A DNA stretch of 64,000 nt from Labyrinthula sp. Ha (taxonomy: Eukaryota; Sar; Bigyra; Labyrinthulida; Labyrinthulaceae). Within the stretch, counting starts at the first letter, position 1, and the number at the start of each line of letters is the position of its first letter. Below, one piece after another: positions 12,570 to 26,130 of this stretch. The position numbers were made by a program, and so were the translations under genes. The stretch lies in assembly GCA_015227615.1 (NCBI GenBank), contig JAALGZ010000011.1, positions 992,001 through 1,056,000 of the forward strand. Reading direction: 5' to 3'. The notes under the pieces are model-generated. The model searched no databases and was not told where the DNA came from. It saw only the letters and a program-made list of their open reading frames with translations.

Positions 12570-15500
12570 ATCTTCAAGCCAACAGCTCAAGGTTATAGAG
12601 CGAAACTTACAAGCTAAAGTTGCTGCCGGAAGGTGTCAAATAGTTTGTTTTCTTCCTAAACCTTTATCATTTACATATGTTGAAATATGAATACGTCTTT
12701 AGTGTGAGTTAACGAAGTAAATTCCATATTTGTTAGCTCGGGTACTATATATTTTCAGTAGGCAAGAACAAGTCAGCTCATGATACCGCTGATAAGATGT
12801 GTTTATTCGTTTACGAACTTGGATTGGTGCACAGTTCTTTCCCACAAAAATTGCTTTAGAAAAACAATATCATAAATACTAAAGAAGAAAAATGTTAAGA
12901 AAACGAAAGAATTGAAAACTTTACCTAGAGAGTGGCTTAGGTAGTTTTAGGCTTCTTGTTTACTGTTACATGAACCCTGAACATACAGTTTAGGCGAGAT
13001 GTTATTAGGACTTCACTACTATCAAGATTCTTGTTTTCTGTATCATTTAGCTCTTTTTATCATGAGCCATTCCATGAGCAAGGAATTAGAAAGCCAACCT
13101 AAAGAGAGGTAATTGCCTTTGGCGAAGAAATTTGCGAATAAACTCTGCAGGATGTATCTCAGGAAAGAAACAATAAGCAACCACAGAGCATAGTGCTGCC
13201 TTGTTTGAAATGGTTATCTACTAATCCTGCCAAGTTTTAACAGAATTACTGATTTTTTGAATCGGTTATGAACCATCTATCAAGAATTTTAGCACTCTTT
13301 ATATTTTAACAGTTTGTCCTCGTAGTTCCACTGTCAAAAAAACTAAACCGTATAATAACTCCTTTCAAAAATAGATCCATTTCGTCATTAACTTTTCTGA
13401 TAGGAGCTATTGCTCTTTTATAATAGGTATGACAAAATGAACTTCATACACCTTAGCCTGGTTAAGAAAAGTGAATGAGGCACCGTTGTGAAAATTAATA
13501 ACTAGAAAGAAATTGTATGTTTTGGTTTACCTGTGTTGCAAGTAAAACCTTTGATTTTCTTTAGGTTTCTAGCTTTGGCAATTTTTAGTTTTTGCATAAC
13601 CATTTTGAAACAACGATAAACTCTTTTTTTCTTAGAAAGAAATCCCTAAGTCTTGTTTGATAGTACCATACACAGAAAATTTTAATGCACATGACGTAAT
13701 AACAGCTTGGTTCATTCGTTCTCTATTGGTGAGTGTGCTGTAGAAAATAAAAACCCCACGAATGAAATACTGATAGTACAGACATTAGCAATTAAGTAGT
13801 TAGTTTCTCTACATATGCAATTCTCAAGTAAGCAATTATGTCTGGCCAATCACCAGGAATGTGACTTTGAGGAGAATCTTGGCTAACTTTTCTTGGTTCC
13901 TCCAAATATTAGATTAAATCAAAACTTGCTAACAAAATACTTCGCATTCCCAAAAAAGTCGAGTATTAATATTGTTTCCATCGTTGCCTCAAAAGAGGTA
14001 AGAAATAAAAATATCGCTGATAATTGATTAGTTGGAATACCTAAGCAAAACTTAGAAAATGATAAACCCGAGTGCGTTGAAGATTAGAGCCAAGAGGTTA
14101 GTTTCCACCACATTTTTGTTTCTATAATATATAATCTTGAATATAAGGAAATCGGCAGGCAGTGGGATTTAAATAGGAGCAAGGATTGTGAAGTATATTT
14201 ATTGTTCGTTTAACCTTGCTTTCGCAACCAAACGTCTTATGACGGAGTTGTTTCTTATTTAGCTGAAGGTTAATGAGGTCATATGAACCAGTCAGTGAGA
14301 GCTAGTGGCAACCCAAGTCATACTATATATTCCCGTTTACTCTGTTAGATACGCTTTAAATCGGAAGGAAGACGGCGTTCTAGTCAGGTCTTTCATAACT
14401 TATCACATTTTGAATTTCGCATAGTCTGATGAGGTATAAGCTATTCTATATTGAAGAATGTGCTCTTAGAATGACTGTGTAAAATGAAGTAATTTATAAT
14501 GGGATGTTATATAGGCGTCAGCAGCTCTTTTCAAATATAGAATTTTATGTCTTCTTTTTTATTTATTCATATATATGTGGTTTCAAGTTAATGGGGAATT
14601 GGCACGCTGAACATGAACAAATCACAGGGACCGATCTTACTGGATTTTGCTAACGAATGATAAATTTCAGTGGCTAATATATATATCAATGTTATTGCTG
14701 GTTAATAGTCCTCTGAACGTGCTTGTAAAAACAAGAAATCTGTTATCTAATTAAACGATACTAATCTCACCTCCTGCAACAATAATTATGTTTTGGGAAG
14801 CTTTCAGAATATAAGGTTAATCTCACTTAGAAAAAACATGTCTTCAAATGTAGTCTATCAGTTTGAAATTAGGCTTAGTCTTAACTTTGGTTCTGTTGCG
14901 TTTATATTTTTGCATCCAGTAGAATAAGTTATGCTTAGAGAATTACTGTGGTAAATTGGATTGATTTTTTGTATCCTTCCATGAGAGCTATAAAAACTAA
15001 GATGGTAGTGGTATCACCTAGAAATGTTGTAAACACTAAGAATTCTTGCTAGACCTCTGACTTTGCCCATCCAATAAGCAGCATAGCTATTTAATAATAC
15101 TGTTCTTTGGGTTTTATGGGAATAGTGATAGGATCTCGTTTATCTTTCAAAATGTAGGCAATATTAAAATTGAAATTAATTATGTTATGTACTCTATTCA
15201 TGCCTCTATAAATTCAAATTTAATTAAACCTTAAAGGTATTGAAAAAGCATCTATACTGGCAAATTTGTTTTGTTTCTTAGAGTATAAATATTGAATAAT
15301 ATATTAAACCCGAAGTGCTATACATTAATTGGTGACATATGTTGTGGAATTCTCTTGGGATAGTTTCTTTCATATGCACGAGTTCTAACCTTCACTAAAT
15401 CCAATTTAATATAACTGACAGATTAAAATTATTATTAACCTCATGCAATGGCTCCAGGAATAAGAATTAGGACTGACGCTAGTAATTGTTACATTGGAGA

Positions 15501-17787
15501 TTCAACTTGCGTTTTCTGTGGTGATAGTGTGACCAGAATAAATAACAAATCTCAATTTCGAATAAAAGTGCTTCAAGAATCCACTTTCAATACCACAAAC
15601 TTACTGAAGCACAAGTATTTTTTTAAACTTGTTTTTCGTCATTTTGCCAAATTCTTATATCAGTAGATATGTTTTAGTGGAATACTTTGCAGTGTTTCCT
15701 TTTTCTAGAAAAATATGCCAAGCTAGAGGTAAACATTGCTATCAGTGCGACGAATCCCTAAATGAACCCTTTCGATAATTTAAGAACTCGAATCACTATA
15801 AAGACTACAAACATCTTGGAAAAAATAAGATTTCTCAGCTCAATTGCAAATGTATAATAGCATTTAGCAAATTTGTTTCCCCATAGCAGTTTAGGATTTA
15901 TTTCTATGCAAACTTTAGAGTATGATTCATCATTGCTTCAAATAACATCTAGATTTGCACTCCAGAAATGTTTTTCCATTGTATTCGAACTCATCAGGAG
16001 TATTGTAAGCCAAGCTCGGTAAAATCCTAAGCCTAACATTTGTACATGTGCAGAAGCACTATACTTGTTTTCAAACGCATTCTACAAACGTGTTTACACT
16101 GCTTTTTTACGTATGAAGCTTATTGCTATCTGCAGTAACATAATTTTATTCTATAACTACTTTCGTATGAGCTTTTCATATGGCAAGAATGATTTTCGCG
16201 AACTCTAGAAAGAATTCTTTACTGTTATAGTTCTCAATGATAAGACAAGATTCTGGTAGAATAACTACTTCTATATCATTTGATATCCTGGTCATATGGC
16301 CCTTCATTTTGTCCATTTCAATACTTTTTTCCAAGAAGAAAACTGTAAACAACGCCAATTGGTGGGAAATATATTTCTAATCCCACCAATTACCCTGAAT
16401 ATTTCTAGGCAATATGGCCTATTTATCATGGTTCATATATAGGGTAAAAATAATACTAAGAAATATTTTTAAACTTACTGAGTTGGCCATCTGGCCCAAA
16501 TATCATTTGAAGCAGTATGATAAATAAAAAATAACACAAATATTATCTGAGGAATATCAAGAATTGAGTAAAATTTAATAACTCAAAATATTTGATAATA
16601 TCATTTTAGCTTTGAATTTTTTTCTCAAACGGTACCTCTGATTGTAACAAGGTCATGACCTGTCTATGTCATCAACTGAACTATAAATTGATACCAGCAG
16701 TATAAAATATCTTTAGGTTGATTGGCGAATAGAGGATGCAACTAGGCCCGTATTGTATTATGTAGTTAGATGTGTATCATCAACAACCAAAAATAGGCTG
16801 TTGCGTTTAAATGGATGCTGAGATAAACAAAACAGAATGTGAAATTGCTTTTGATTAATTACCAAACTCAGCACAGCTTAACAAAGCAGAAATCTAGTCA
16901 GAATAATTAAGTAATAACTAGATAAGACAATCCAACAAAGTAAACAGAATCTAAAACCCTCAAATTATTTAGTTGCTCTTACCATATTCACGTCGACACT
17001 ATGTATGACTAAATTTTGTACATTACGCTAACTAGCAAAACTAGGGCTGCACTATTTTCTACACTGATTTTTTATTTACTGGAGAAGAGAGTCTTATCCT
17101 TTTTTTGTAAATTTAGATTCCCTCGAGTCTTGGATAATCAACAAATACATAGAAAATAGATAGTCTTTCCAGATTATTTTTACATTGGGTATACTTTACT
17201 TAGTGTGTTTTAAGGGGTAGAACTTATTACCCTTAGAGTTGAACCTTTTTTTTTCTGCGGGAAATCTCTTGGAAACTCTCTAAATGTGTTTTATAAAAAT
17301 AAGCATATTTAGAGTTAGTTAAAACATATAGGAAGGTGCTTCTAATAGAGAATGAGCCATTGGCATTTCCTTCTTCCTGAAAACGAAATTGGTTACATGG
17401 GAGTAGCTTTTGTATTCTATTTAATATACATCTTTCGGAGACATAGATTTGCGGTGTCCCACTTTGGAAAGGTTAGAAGATTCTCCAGTTACTCTCAGGG
17501 GGATAAGAGTTTCTTTGTTTGCTATATGTTCAATATAGAAAATCTATGCATCTTGATTGTTAATGAGATGAGAATGGCTGTTGACTCAGGTAGCAACTGC
17601 AAGAATTGACAAGAGATATACATAAATATTAAAATTAGTTTAGAACTAGCTCTTTGTGTACATGGAACAGATGTAGTTTGTACTATCAGAACATACCCCA
17701 AGTGCACATATAAATAACTACCCAATAAAAATAATATAAGCGAGATAATAACTAAAAGTTGGAGGAGACTAAGTATACTTAAAGAAC
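12570..17787. other. Long AT-rich spacer
   Basis: Over 5 kb without a gene that I can support. Short ORFs occur at 15448-15666 (+), 16176-16358 (-) and 17352-17609 (+, 85 codons with one hydrophobic segment), but none has a recognisable family, conserved motif or believable splice partner. A perfect hairpin at 16357-16391 is listed separately. No tRNA, rRNA or snRNA signature was seen. Confidence 0.45.
16357..16391. repeat. 11-bp perfect inverted repeat with ATTGG/CCAAT arms
   Basis: The arm AATTGGTGGGA (16357-16367) is followed by a 13-base AT-rich spacer and its exact complement (16381-16391). It could form a hairpin or serve as a paired CCAAT-type protein site. It lies just upstream of a minus-strand ORF of 60 codons (16176-16358), so it may be a promoter element, but that ORF is not secure. 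Confidence 0.45.
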
Positions 17788-18854
17788 TTAGTTCTCGCTC
17801 TGGCAGAAGTAGAAGCTAGCAGGAGGAAAATCAGTGTTGATGAACTCAAAACCTTTTTTCCTTAAGCTTTTGAAGTTTGAATACGTCTCATCTTCAATTT
17901 TCTGAAAAAAAACACCGAGTTTGACCTTCTGCTTTAAGTGGTTTAAAATCTTCTCAACCTTAGGACTGCTAATTAGCTCTTTTGCAAAATCAAAATACAC
18001 TCCATCCAAACCCAGCAGCAAAACTTCTAACTTTGTAATATCCTCTATATTTGAAATGTTAACTTGAACCGGTTCTTGTGCATTGTATAGTCCTTGGATT
18101 GAATCGCCCTGACATTCAGTTAACAGAAATAGATTTGAGAACGCCAACTTAGAATTTTCATCAAGACTATCTCTAAATTCCCTCAAGCTTCTAATAATAT
18201 GTAAATCAAAGCTCATCATCACAGGGATCTGACTATTTGTAAATAAAGTCTTGTAGTCTTCATCAGCTATAAGCTTCTTCATTCCCTTGACCAGAAAGTC
18301 TACATTACTCTCTTTGACTTCGATAACTAATTTTCGATTAGGGTTTCCAATCATAATGTTAAGTAAGGTTTCCAAGAACAAGACATTTTCCCCATTCTTC
18401 AGATAAGTCATCCTGACTTGTTCCGATAATCTGTCTCTCAGAGGCAGATCTTCCTTTCCAATTAACCTAGAGAAAGATTCATCATGGCAAACCACTAAAT
18501 CACCATCAAACGTACAATGAACATCACATTCACAGATCTTTACCCCTCTAAAATGTTATTAATAAAAGATCTAGAACTTTCTCCATGCCGCATCAAAAGC
18601 TCGAAGGGTGTTTTCTAAAGGTCTTTCCATATCATCACTTGGTAAATGAAACCCCCTACTTTTAATGCACTCTAGAAATTCAAATACCTGTGTGCTACAA
18701 GGCAGTTGAGTTCTTCTTCTTTCAGCTTCTCCACGTATTCTCCGAGGACTTTCTCATTTTCTCCATGGTATGCGTTTCGTAGAGATGCTTCACTCGCTGA
18801 CACAGAAGAAACAGAAACAGTATCCCAAGGGTTCGTATCATTTTTCTCTTTCAT
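17788..18854 (-). CDS. Glycerophosphodiester phosphodiesterase (GDPD) family enzyme, three exons
   Basis: GDPD enzymes hydrolyse glycerophosphodiesters to glycerol-3-phosphate and an alcohol. Exons 18854-18688, 18655-18578 and 18547-17788 sum to 1005 nt (334 residues). They are separated by introns of 32 nt (18656-18687, GTATTT...GTAG) and 30 nt (18548-18577, GTTCTA...TTTAG). The introns were placed because splicing restores the family's catalytic blocks: VAHRG (exon 1/2 junction, residues about 53-57), ENTL, then ECDVH across and after the second junction, VVCHD, and LVIEVK. These supply the conserved His-Arg, Glu-Asn, Glu/Asp, His and Glu residues of the TIM-barrel active site. The C-terminal GFEFINTDFP block is also typical. 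There is no signal peptide; a Ser-rich, acidic and basic stretch of about 50 residues precedes the domain, so a cytosolic enzyme is likely. The ATG at 18854 is the first in frame. Confidence 0.88.
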
Positions 18855-18938
18855 TTTTATCTGCGATTTCGGTTATAGAAGAATCACTTTTTTTTACTTC
18901 TTTCTTTCAGAGAAATTTCTTTTTTTAATTTCCTTGTC

Positions 18939-18948
18939 TAACGGTTAC
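18939..18948 (-). promoter_or_regulatory. TAACGGTTAC motif upstream of the GDPD gene
   Basis: The 10-mer TAACGGTTAC on the + strand (GTAACCGTTA in gene orientation) lies 85-94 bases before the ATG. The identical 10-mer sits 27-36 bases before the ATG of the LC8 gene. It contains an AACGG core like those bound by MYB-type factors. Its function is inferred from position and recurrence only. Confidence 0.4.
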
Positions 18949-18954
18949 TTGTAA

Positions 18955-21900
18955 CTGCCCAGTTTAGAAAACTCTCATCAACTGTACTAAGAAATCATAA
19001 AAAAGCCCATTCCGGTAACTTCTGGGTTCTAACGTAAGAAATAGTATTCATAAAGTTAGGTTAGTTATTGGAATGACATAACACTCTGTCGGAAATAAGA
19101 TATTGATAGAGCAGAGTTCTTGCACTGTGTTCTGGATAGAGTGTTTATTCAAAATATACTTTGCTTGAATGGATAATTACTAAGCAATCAAACTAAAAGG
19201 AAAAAATATTTTAAACCGAGTCTTTTCTTCTGTATGCACCTTGATATACACGTGCTAATTATTACTTGTTATTTGTTGCTGAGGCAGATATAACCTTTTC
19301 TTTATGTATATCAATGTTCTTCAAGAAAAGGAAAAAAGGAAATAGAAGTGAGATTAATTACACTATAAACAAAGCTTAACTTACCTAATGGGTCAGAGCA
19401 CCTCATTTCTCTGCCTCTTGCACAGCACTAAATAGCGATATGATAGGTATCTTGAGCATCTCAAAGATCTGTAATACTCAATATATATATAATAATTTAT
19501 TAGATTAGTAGGTAATTCGCCGAAGATTACTGTGGGCAGTAAGATAATTATCAATTACGTTATACAATAACTCAATTCTTGAAACACAAGCAGTTTAGAG
19601 ACCTCCCAAGGAGAACAGCAATCTGCTAGAGTCCTAAACAAATTAAAAAAGCATAATTATCATTCGTGAGGGAATTAGAGTCTTAAGAACATCAAAACCA
19701 GTAGAAGATGTTAATTATAGGTTCCCTATATGTCATGAGCAAAAGAGGTATCCAATTTAAAGCACGTTTAACTAAACTAAAAGACCCTTGTCAACCAGTT
19801 AGCCAGTCTAAGATATTGCAATAAGCTTAAGGAGATTTAGGAATATAATTTACTATAGTAGGTTGGATTGATCTTTCCTAGTACCATAAGTTTCAAACCG
19901 AATTCTTAGTAATTTAGAATGTCTTTTTGCAGTCACTAAGTTGCGTGAAAGGTTAGATACTTAGCGCTTAGTTATTTCAATATATTCGATACGAATCTAG
20001 TTTCATAGCCCTGCAGAGCGTCCTAGGGCAATATTATAGTACAAGCTTACTGCTACGACGTGCCCAATGAAGCTAGAACAGTTAGAACAGCGGATCTCGG
20101 TATGACCGAGACAAGAATCACCTAGTTCTCAGCAGCTAGAAAGTGGCTGGAAAGTTAATTTGTTGCAATTGGGTGTGAGAACGATACACACAAAGTACTA
20201 TATTTGCTTAAAAGTTCTCAGGAGAATGTGTGTTCTTAGTTTTTCATTTAGCTTCATCCGTTGCGACATCATCTTAAAAAGTAGTATACTTGGGAAACCA
20301 TATTGGTAATGTTCCCTAGAAGTTAGAGAGCATAACTAGAGAATTTGGATGAAGATGTGAAGTTTACTAGTGAAACTTTGAATTACAGAAAAATCCGAAA
20401 AACCATTTGCGATTTACAAACTGTTCAAAAACACTAAATTTATGAATCATTGCATCATACTGTCGTAAGAGTGCAACAAAGTAAAGAGGACATATTTGTT
20501 TCTAGTTCACACGACGTTGTTTTATCAGCTTAAACACTCCTTTAATCTGTTTTTTTCTAATGGGTCAAGCGCGGCTCTCTTCCTGGTTATCGATATATAG
20601 ACCAACGGAGAGGTGATTTAAATAGAATACGTTCTTGCTAAAATGTTCCAAGTCAGCCATTCATCATAGCAACAGAAATTAAAATTAGAATAAAGAATGC
20701 AAAAAAAAAACACTAAACTGGGATTATTATCGGCGAGCTCTTCAAGTGCTTGGACATATCCTTAGCTTAGATACTCATGTTCTAGCAGAGAACACATTCA
20801 AACAACTTATACATATGCAGCAATTTAACCTTTGATAAGTGTCTTCATACAGACGATGAGTTCGAGTTTAAGTGTAAAACTTTTGACTCAAGAGCATTGT
20901 ATTACTTGTTGAAACCAAAAATTATTTCGTACACTATATTTTAATGACAGAGCTTTGCCTAATCCTTATGGAGACATCAATGTCGAAGTTGGATATCACT
21001 GTTGTAAGTCCTGTAGCAGTTAATCTACAAAAACTTCACCATCTTCGAGTTTTAAGCGAAAATAACGAATATCTCAGAAACCTACAAAACCCCTTTAACC
21101 AATTTACCAAAAAGGCCAATGAAAAACAGTTTCTATGAAAACAGACTCTTGCTTCCTTGAAATCCTTGCGGGGTGTCCCGATAATTTCAACTAGCGGTGA
21201 CACTTCATTACTTCATAACTCGCAATTGAAAAGAAGAAAGTCTAGATCTACTCCTTAAGTTCTCAAGTAATCTGTTTTAAAGTGTGCAAGTTTCTTCACA
21301 TGTATTATTCTCTTTTGTTTTAGTTCTAAGAATCAAAGGGTTCCAACCTTTTAATCCACCGGACTACGACTATGAACACTGATATTATAGTATAGCCAAC
21401 TTCACATGCAAAAGGTGTTCCAGCATCTTCTGTGTTACAATTAGGGGCCCAATTTGATTTATTGATAAATTATCATTAAGCAACTTGCCTATGTTTTTTA
21501 ATGATTGATTCTAATAATCCCCCAAGCAGTTAGATTTATTATTGATAATCAATTGATTATTAATGCTAGGCTGTGTCACAAGGCCCTGGGCCAAATAACC
21601 ACAAAATATCTTTTCATTCTTTACCGTACACAGACTTTCAAAATTAGTCACATGGTCCAGCCACATTCTATTCTCGGATTATTACCTGTTCATGTTTCCA
21701 GTTTTTAAAGGTTTTAATATATTACAAAAAATGTGTAAGAACTTTTCGGAAATTTAAAACAGGGTCACATAGCTCAGTGTTGTATTGATAAATGAAATAA
21801 AATGAGAATCATTTGATAGAGATCAAAATCCCATTCTTTCTGTTGGTGCTCAGAAACAACATAATTATCAAGTATTAAATGTTAATTGTTCTAAAAACTT

Positions 21901-22259
21901 ACTCCTAGTTACAAGCATAGAAAAAAAGAAAAACTTAGTAAAAGAACATTCTAATAGACCATAAAACGTAAAGAAGAGTAGAAACCCCTAGATATCAAAC
22001 GTAATACTAGTTCCAGCATTGGGTTCACTTAAAGACTTTTTGGTTCTCCACCAAAACCGTAATTAATATCCTAAAAGATTAAATATTATAAATCATAAAC
22101 AAAAAAACATCAGAGTTGATGCACAAAGTTCATATTAACTAAGAGAAGGGTTGAGATGCTTATTTACTATGGCAGCAACTCCTTGAATTTCCATATAGAA
22201 GAGCTATGCTTGTTAATCGAGCATTAACTCGCCCTAATGTGTATATTTATGTGAAGCAT
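18955..22259. other. Intergenic spacer
   Basis: No supported gene. Short ORFs at 20944-21138 and 21505-21708 (+) lack recognisable features. No tRNA-like structure, satellite array or CRISPR-like array was noticed. Confidence 0.45.
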
Positions 22260-22732
22260 ATTAAGTTAGTATACTAAATAGTAATGTTAAAAAGTCATAG
22301 TAGATTTATCGGTTATTGCTTATCGATATCGATTATCGATATCGATTATCAGTATCAAGAGTCGTATAGTATTTTCGAAAATTAAGCCATAACTAATTAT
22401 CTACAGATAATCCAAATAAAGAACAAAAATAAAAGAGCATAATCAACAACAGGTACTAACCATGAAATAAACAAAGACCCTTACGAGTATAAGACTTAGA
22501 GATTGATCTAAGTGATATATTTTATCTTTTATAGGTATAACGAATTTCACTTGTGTTCGATCCTAGCCTCTTTTGAGTATTTTGTTCTGGGTTATGTATT
22601 ATCCAAATGGACTTAACTGAATCGCTTCAGTATTATCGCCTAATGGTTAAGTTAGTTTGTTCGACTTCGTTGGAAATATCTAACTAGTTGAAGGTATCTC
22701 TCAAGTACATAAACTAATCATAATAAACAATT
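22260..22732 (+). repeat. Dispersed repeat R1, copy 1 (about 470 bp), possible solo LTR
   Basis: This segment aligns by eye over its whole length, in the same orientation, with 42731-43195. Strongly shared blocks are TAGATTTATCGGTTATTGC, TATCAGTATCAAGAG, the stretch around AACAACAGGTACTA, and the end GAAGGTATCTC. An internal TATCGATATCGAT duplication (22322-22349) is present here but reduced in the other copy. A TG at 22285 could be an LTR start, but upstream bases are also shared, no clear CA end or target duplication was found, and no element in the window carries it. It may be a solo LTR or a non-autonomous element. Confidence 0.6.
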
Positions 22733-23706
22733 CACGCCGATTATAAAAACTTCATTTCTTTTTGCACAGGAACCGCATCCCCACTCTGTTTTCGTTGATT
22801 AGAATCTAAATAAGAATCATTTGTAACTTGCTAATTATTTTCAGAACTCGTACACAATTGTGAAGCAGGTGATCTGAAGTGAACTACCTGCACACGAATG
22901 ATTGACTTGTATTAGAGTACTGTTTCGGGTTGAAAAGCTCAAATTTTCTTGTTCAAGTGAGATTACAAAAATCTAGTTGGACTGTGGCATCTACTACGTG
23001 AAATTTTGTAATCAAACGTGCTAACAAGAATATTAGGCTTAAGATAGAAGGAAGCCAAATGCATCTAATCGCAAGCCTACTAAGTAAGTTGTCCGCCAAC
23101 ATTTTCTTGCACAAAAATTTAGAAAGCATTTGAAGGATTAAGTCTTTTTTAGTTTATTTCATGAAAAATAGTTAAATGAATAAAAAGCTGTAAACCAAGT
23201 ATAGCTGAAAACATTAACTTTTGATGTTAAGTTGGAAGGAAAATAGTTTTGGACATCTAAATTAGTTAGGTTGAAAACTGTCATATGCCAACATTTTACT
23301 TAGGAGTTAAAGAAGCCCGAGCAAAATGTGCTAGTTGACGAATGGTATCTATTGCTTAAAGTCCTTATTTTCTTAGTAGATGGATCAAGTACGAAAGAGT
23401 TGAGCACTGATTCAACTGCCCAGAGTTACTATTAATCACTCTATGCTGCCTACTGCTATACCTGTGTAAGTAAAATTAATAAAATGAGCCATAAGAAAGT
23501 TTTAGCAGATAGATTGGTCTTTCGAACAAAGTTATATGAGCCCCTGAGACTGAGTTCAAAACCTTCTTTATGGATAGAGTTTGTGCGGAAGTTCTAATAG
23601 TGAGGCCTAACTTGAACAAGAATAACCCTAATGAGAGGTTGGATAAAGGGCAACCTTAAGAATATAATCATAGTAACAAACTATCTAAAGACTTTGACAA
23701 GCAACT
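22733..23706. other. Spacer downstream of the ADAM-like gene
   Basis: AT-rich, no open frame of note. It includes the 3' flank of the minus-strand protease gene. Nothing else was recognised. Confidence 0.4.
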
Positions 23707-26023
23707 TTAATAATCTAAATCAGCTGTTCCTCTTCGAGCTGAGGTCTCTCTTAATAGATGTATGTTTCCCCCACCTCCTCCTGCCCTGGTTCCGCCAAAG
23801 GCCATACTCATGTTGGCTAATCGAACACTTCCGCGCTCCACCGCACCTTGAACTTTATATCCAACTTCCACAACTTCATCATAGACATCTTCAACTTTTG
23901 TATAAAGATAATCTCTGTATCTGACAACACTGTATATAAAACTGAAACCACAACCTAGTCCAAGAAAGTACTGAAAGAACACAAAGTATTCCTCCCAAAG
24001 AGTTAGTTGAAGTTCTTCAAAATCTTCTAAACTAGCTGCAAAAGGCCCAATTTCCGCCTCAACTTCACCATCAGTAAGGAAGTTTATTATTTGCCTTCCA
24101 TCTTTACGAGATATTGAGATCACTGGAATTACTGCCTCAGTTACTTCACCTCCCACTATAGCAGGAGGCCCGTCTTCATCGTTGTAGATAATTATACCCA
24201 GAGCATTAGCATCACCAGCAGCAAGTGCCTTCTCTGTAAACCTACAACCCCCTCTTTCAATCAAGACAATTGAACCTGCCACATCGTTTTGAATTCCTTC
24301 ACAAGCATCTGCTGGGCTAGCCAAGACAATGTCCCCAAAAACTGGTACATCCGCAGGCGAAACAGGACTAAATTCAGCAATTTCAATTAAGAACTCTATT
24401 GCAGTCTGGTTTGCAGTAACTTGAAGCAAAACTTGGATCGGAAAACACTGCCCCTCTCTACACTTGCCTTCCTCGCCCACGGCTAGAGCACAATCTTCAT
24501 TGTTTTCTAGCGCTGAACAGTCATCCTCATCTAAAACAGGGAATAAATCTAGTACACCGTCTCCACATAGGTTTCGCTGCACCACGATTTCTAAATTATT
24601 ACACATTTGCACCTTTCTAAGAGTATTAAACTGATACTGACCTTTAAATTTTCCATCCTAAACATAAGAGTGGTAAAAATTTGATACTCCATAATCCATT
24701 AATCCACCTGTAGTACCTTGGCCATTCTCAAAGGAATGACTAGCCCCTAAACCATGCCCCATTTCGTGAGCAAAAGTTAACCAAGTCTGCGCAGTGCGTG
24801 TAGTTACTGCCACATTTGATCCCAGTCCACCTCCATTCTTACAAATTGAACCTGTTCTTTGACCATCATCTTCAAAAAAGGCGATTCCAATTTCACAGCT
24901 TGAACAATCAACGGGTGGATAAGAATCTGTCAGAAGGTGCCAATATCCAAGGGCAGGAACGCTTGCCAATGAAGGTACATCATTGCTGTTTTCTACCTAA
25001 ACCTTGAATAAAATAAATATATTACAATTGTTATGACATTACTTGGAAAAGAATTACTTCTGAAATTTGCATTGATGGAACGGAAATAGCGTAGATGATC
25101 TGCCATCTCAGAGAAACATTCTACCATATCAGGAGCTTGCGTTAACAAGGTTCGAAACTGAACTGTATTGCAGTCAAATGGCAACTGGTTGGTAGTGATA
25201 ATTAAGTTTCGCAACCTTAATATGAAGTTGAATTGAAAGAAATAGATTAGATTCGTCAAAGACAAAATCACCTCGATAGAGTGTTGAACAACTGAGACAT
25301 CTGAATTATACGACAAGAAGTATCCATAATCAGCAACAATTCCAATTTCCAAAGCTCTCAACTGGTTTTCTTGCGTATAGCAATCTTCAAATAAATCTGC
25401 AGGCAACTTTCTTCTCCTAACATGATCTTTCGTTAAGTCTATTAAACCACAAGTAAAGTTTTTTCTGGAAAATATGTCAATATCCGCCGCTAAATGCCTA
25501 TCCGTTGAAAGTGAGTTTTCCTTCGGAAAGTAGGAGACGTAATGTTGACCGTTAAAAGAGGAATCTTCAACGGATCTTAAATGAGAAGAGTGCGAAAGAT
25601 GGAATGAATGTGGAGAATCTTCAGAAACTGGTATTGCGGTAAGTGTAGCTTCCTGATTGGCAAAAGATTGAATTACTAGAGAATAAACTGTGTGTGATGT
25701 GACTTTGTGGTATGTATTTTCGAACGCTGGATTATGTGTAACAAGGGAGAAATCATCCAAAGTTAGTCGAAGCCCGTCGGAGTCGATGAATGTACATGAT
25801 AGTGTATTATGTGAGGTGTATTCAAAATAAAAAACTGAAACCTCCTGAAAATTTTCAAGTTGGGGATTACTGTCAAGAATCGATTGAAACGGGGAGTCTG
25901 GCTTTATAATACCTATGAGTTTTACGCAATATACGAAACGAATATACCTGACAAGTAGTTTGGAAAATGGCATGTAGAAAGTGAAAATAAACATGTGAAA
26001 GAAACAAATAATATTGAATTCAT
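23707..26023 (-). CDS. ADAM/reprolysin-like zinc metalloprotease with PA domain and C-terminal TM helix, four exons
   Basis: Probable membrane-anchored sheddase of the M12B-like type. Exons 26023-25948, 25912-25026, 24996-24688 and 24657-23707 sum to 2223 nt (740 residues). Introns are 35 nt (25913-25947), 29 nt (24997-25025) and 30 nt (24658-24687). Exon 1 is a signal peptide (MNSILFVSFTCLFSLS). A prodomain ends near an RRRK basic site. The catalytic domain carries HEMGHGLGASH (first His about residue 398), with the Met-turn LMDYG directly before the third intron and DGKFKG directly after it, so that junction is firm. A Cys-rich segment follows, then a PA domain at about 520-630 (VLIERGGCRF, GIIIYNDEDG), a hydrophobic helix at about 648-667 and a Gly-rich cytoplasmic tail. 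PA domains are unusual in animal ADAMs. The second intron has an alternative 50-nt reading. The start is the first ATG giving a signal peptide. Confidence 0.88.
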
Positions 26024-26130
26024 TTTTTTGAGGCTTCCTTCAGGAACAAAAAAGTTGGGACTTGCAAGGAGTACAGATGACAGAAATAACTTCTTCTCTT
26101 TTGCAAAATGAAAATTTCCGGTACATGTAC

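Noticed and set aside
17352-17609. 85-codon + strand ORF with one hydrophobic segment
   Set aside because: No homology recognised and no neighbouring exon joined convincingly. Too short to separate from chance in AT-rich DNA.
22540-22580. tRNA-like GTTCGATCC word
   Set aside because: No acceptor stem or anticodon arm can be built around it, and the word lies inside a dispersed repeat. No other tRNA candidate was found in the window.
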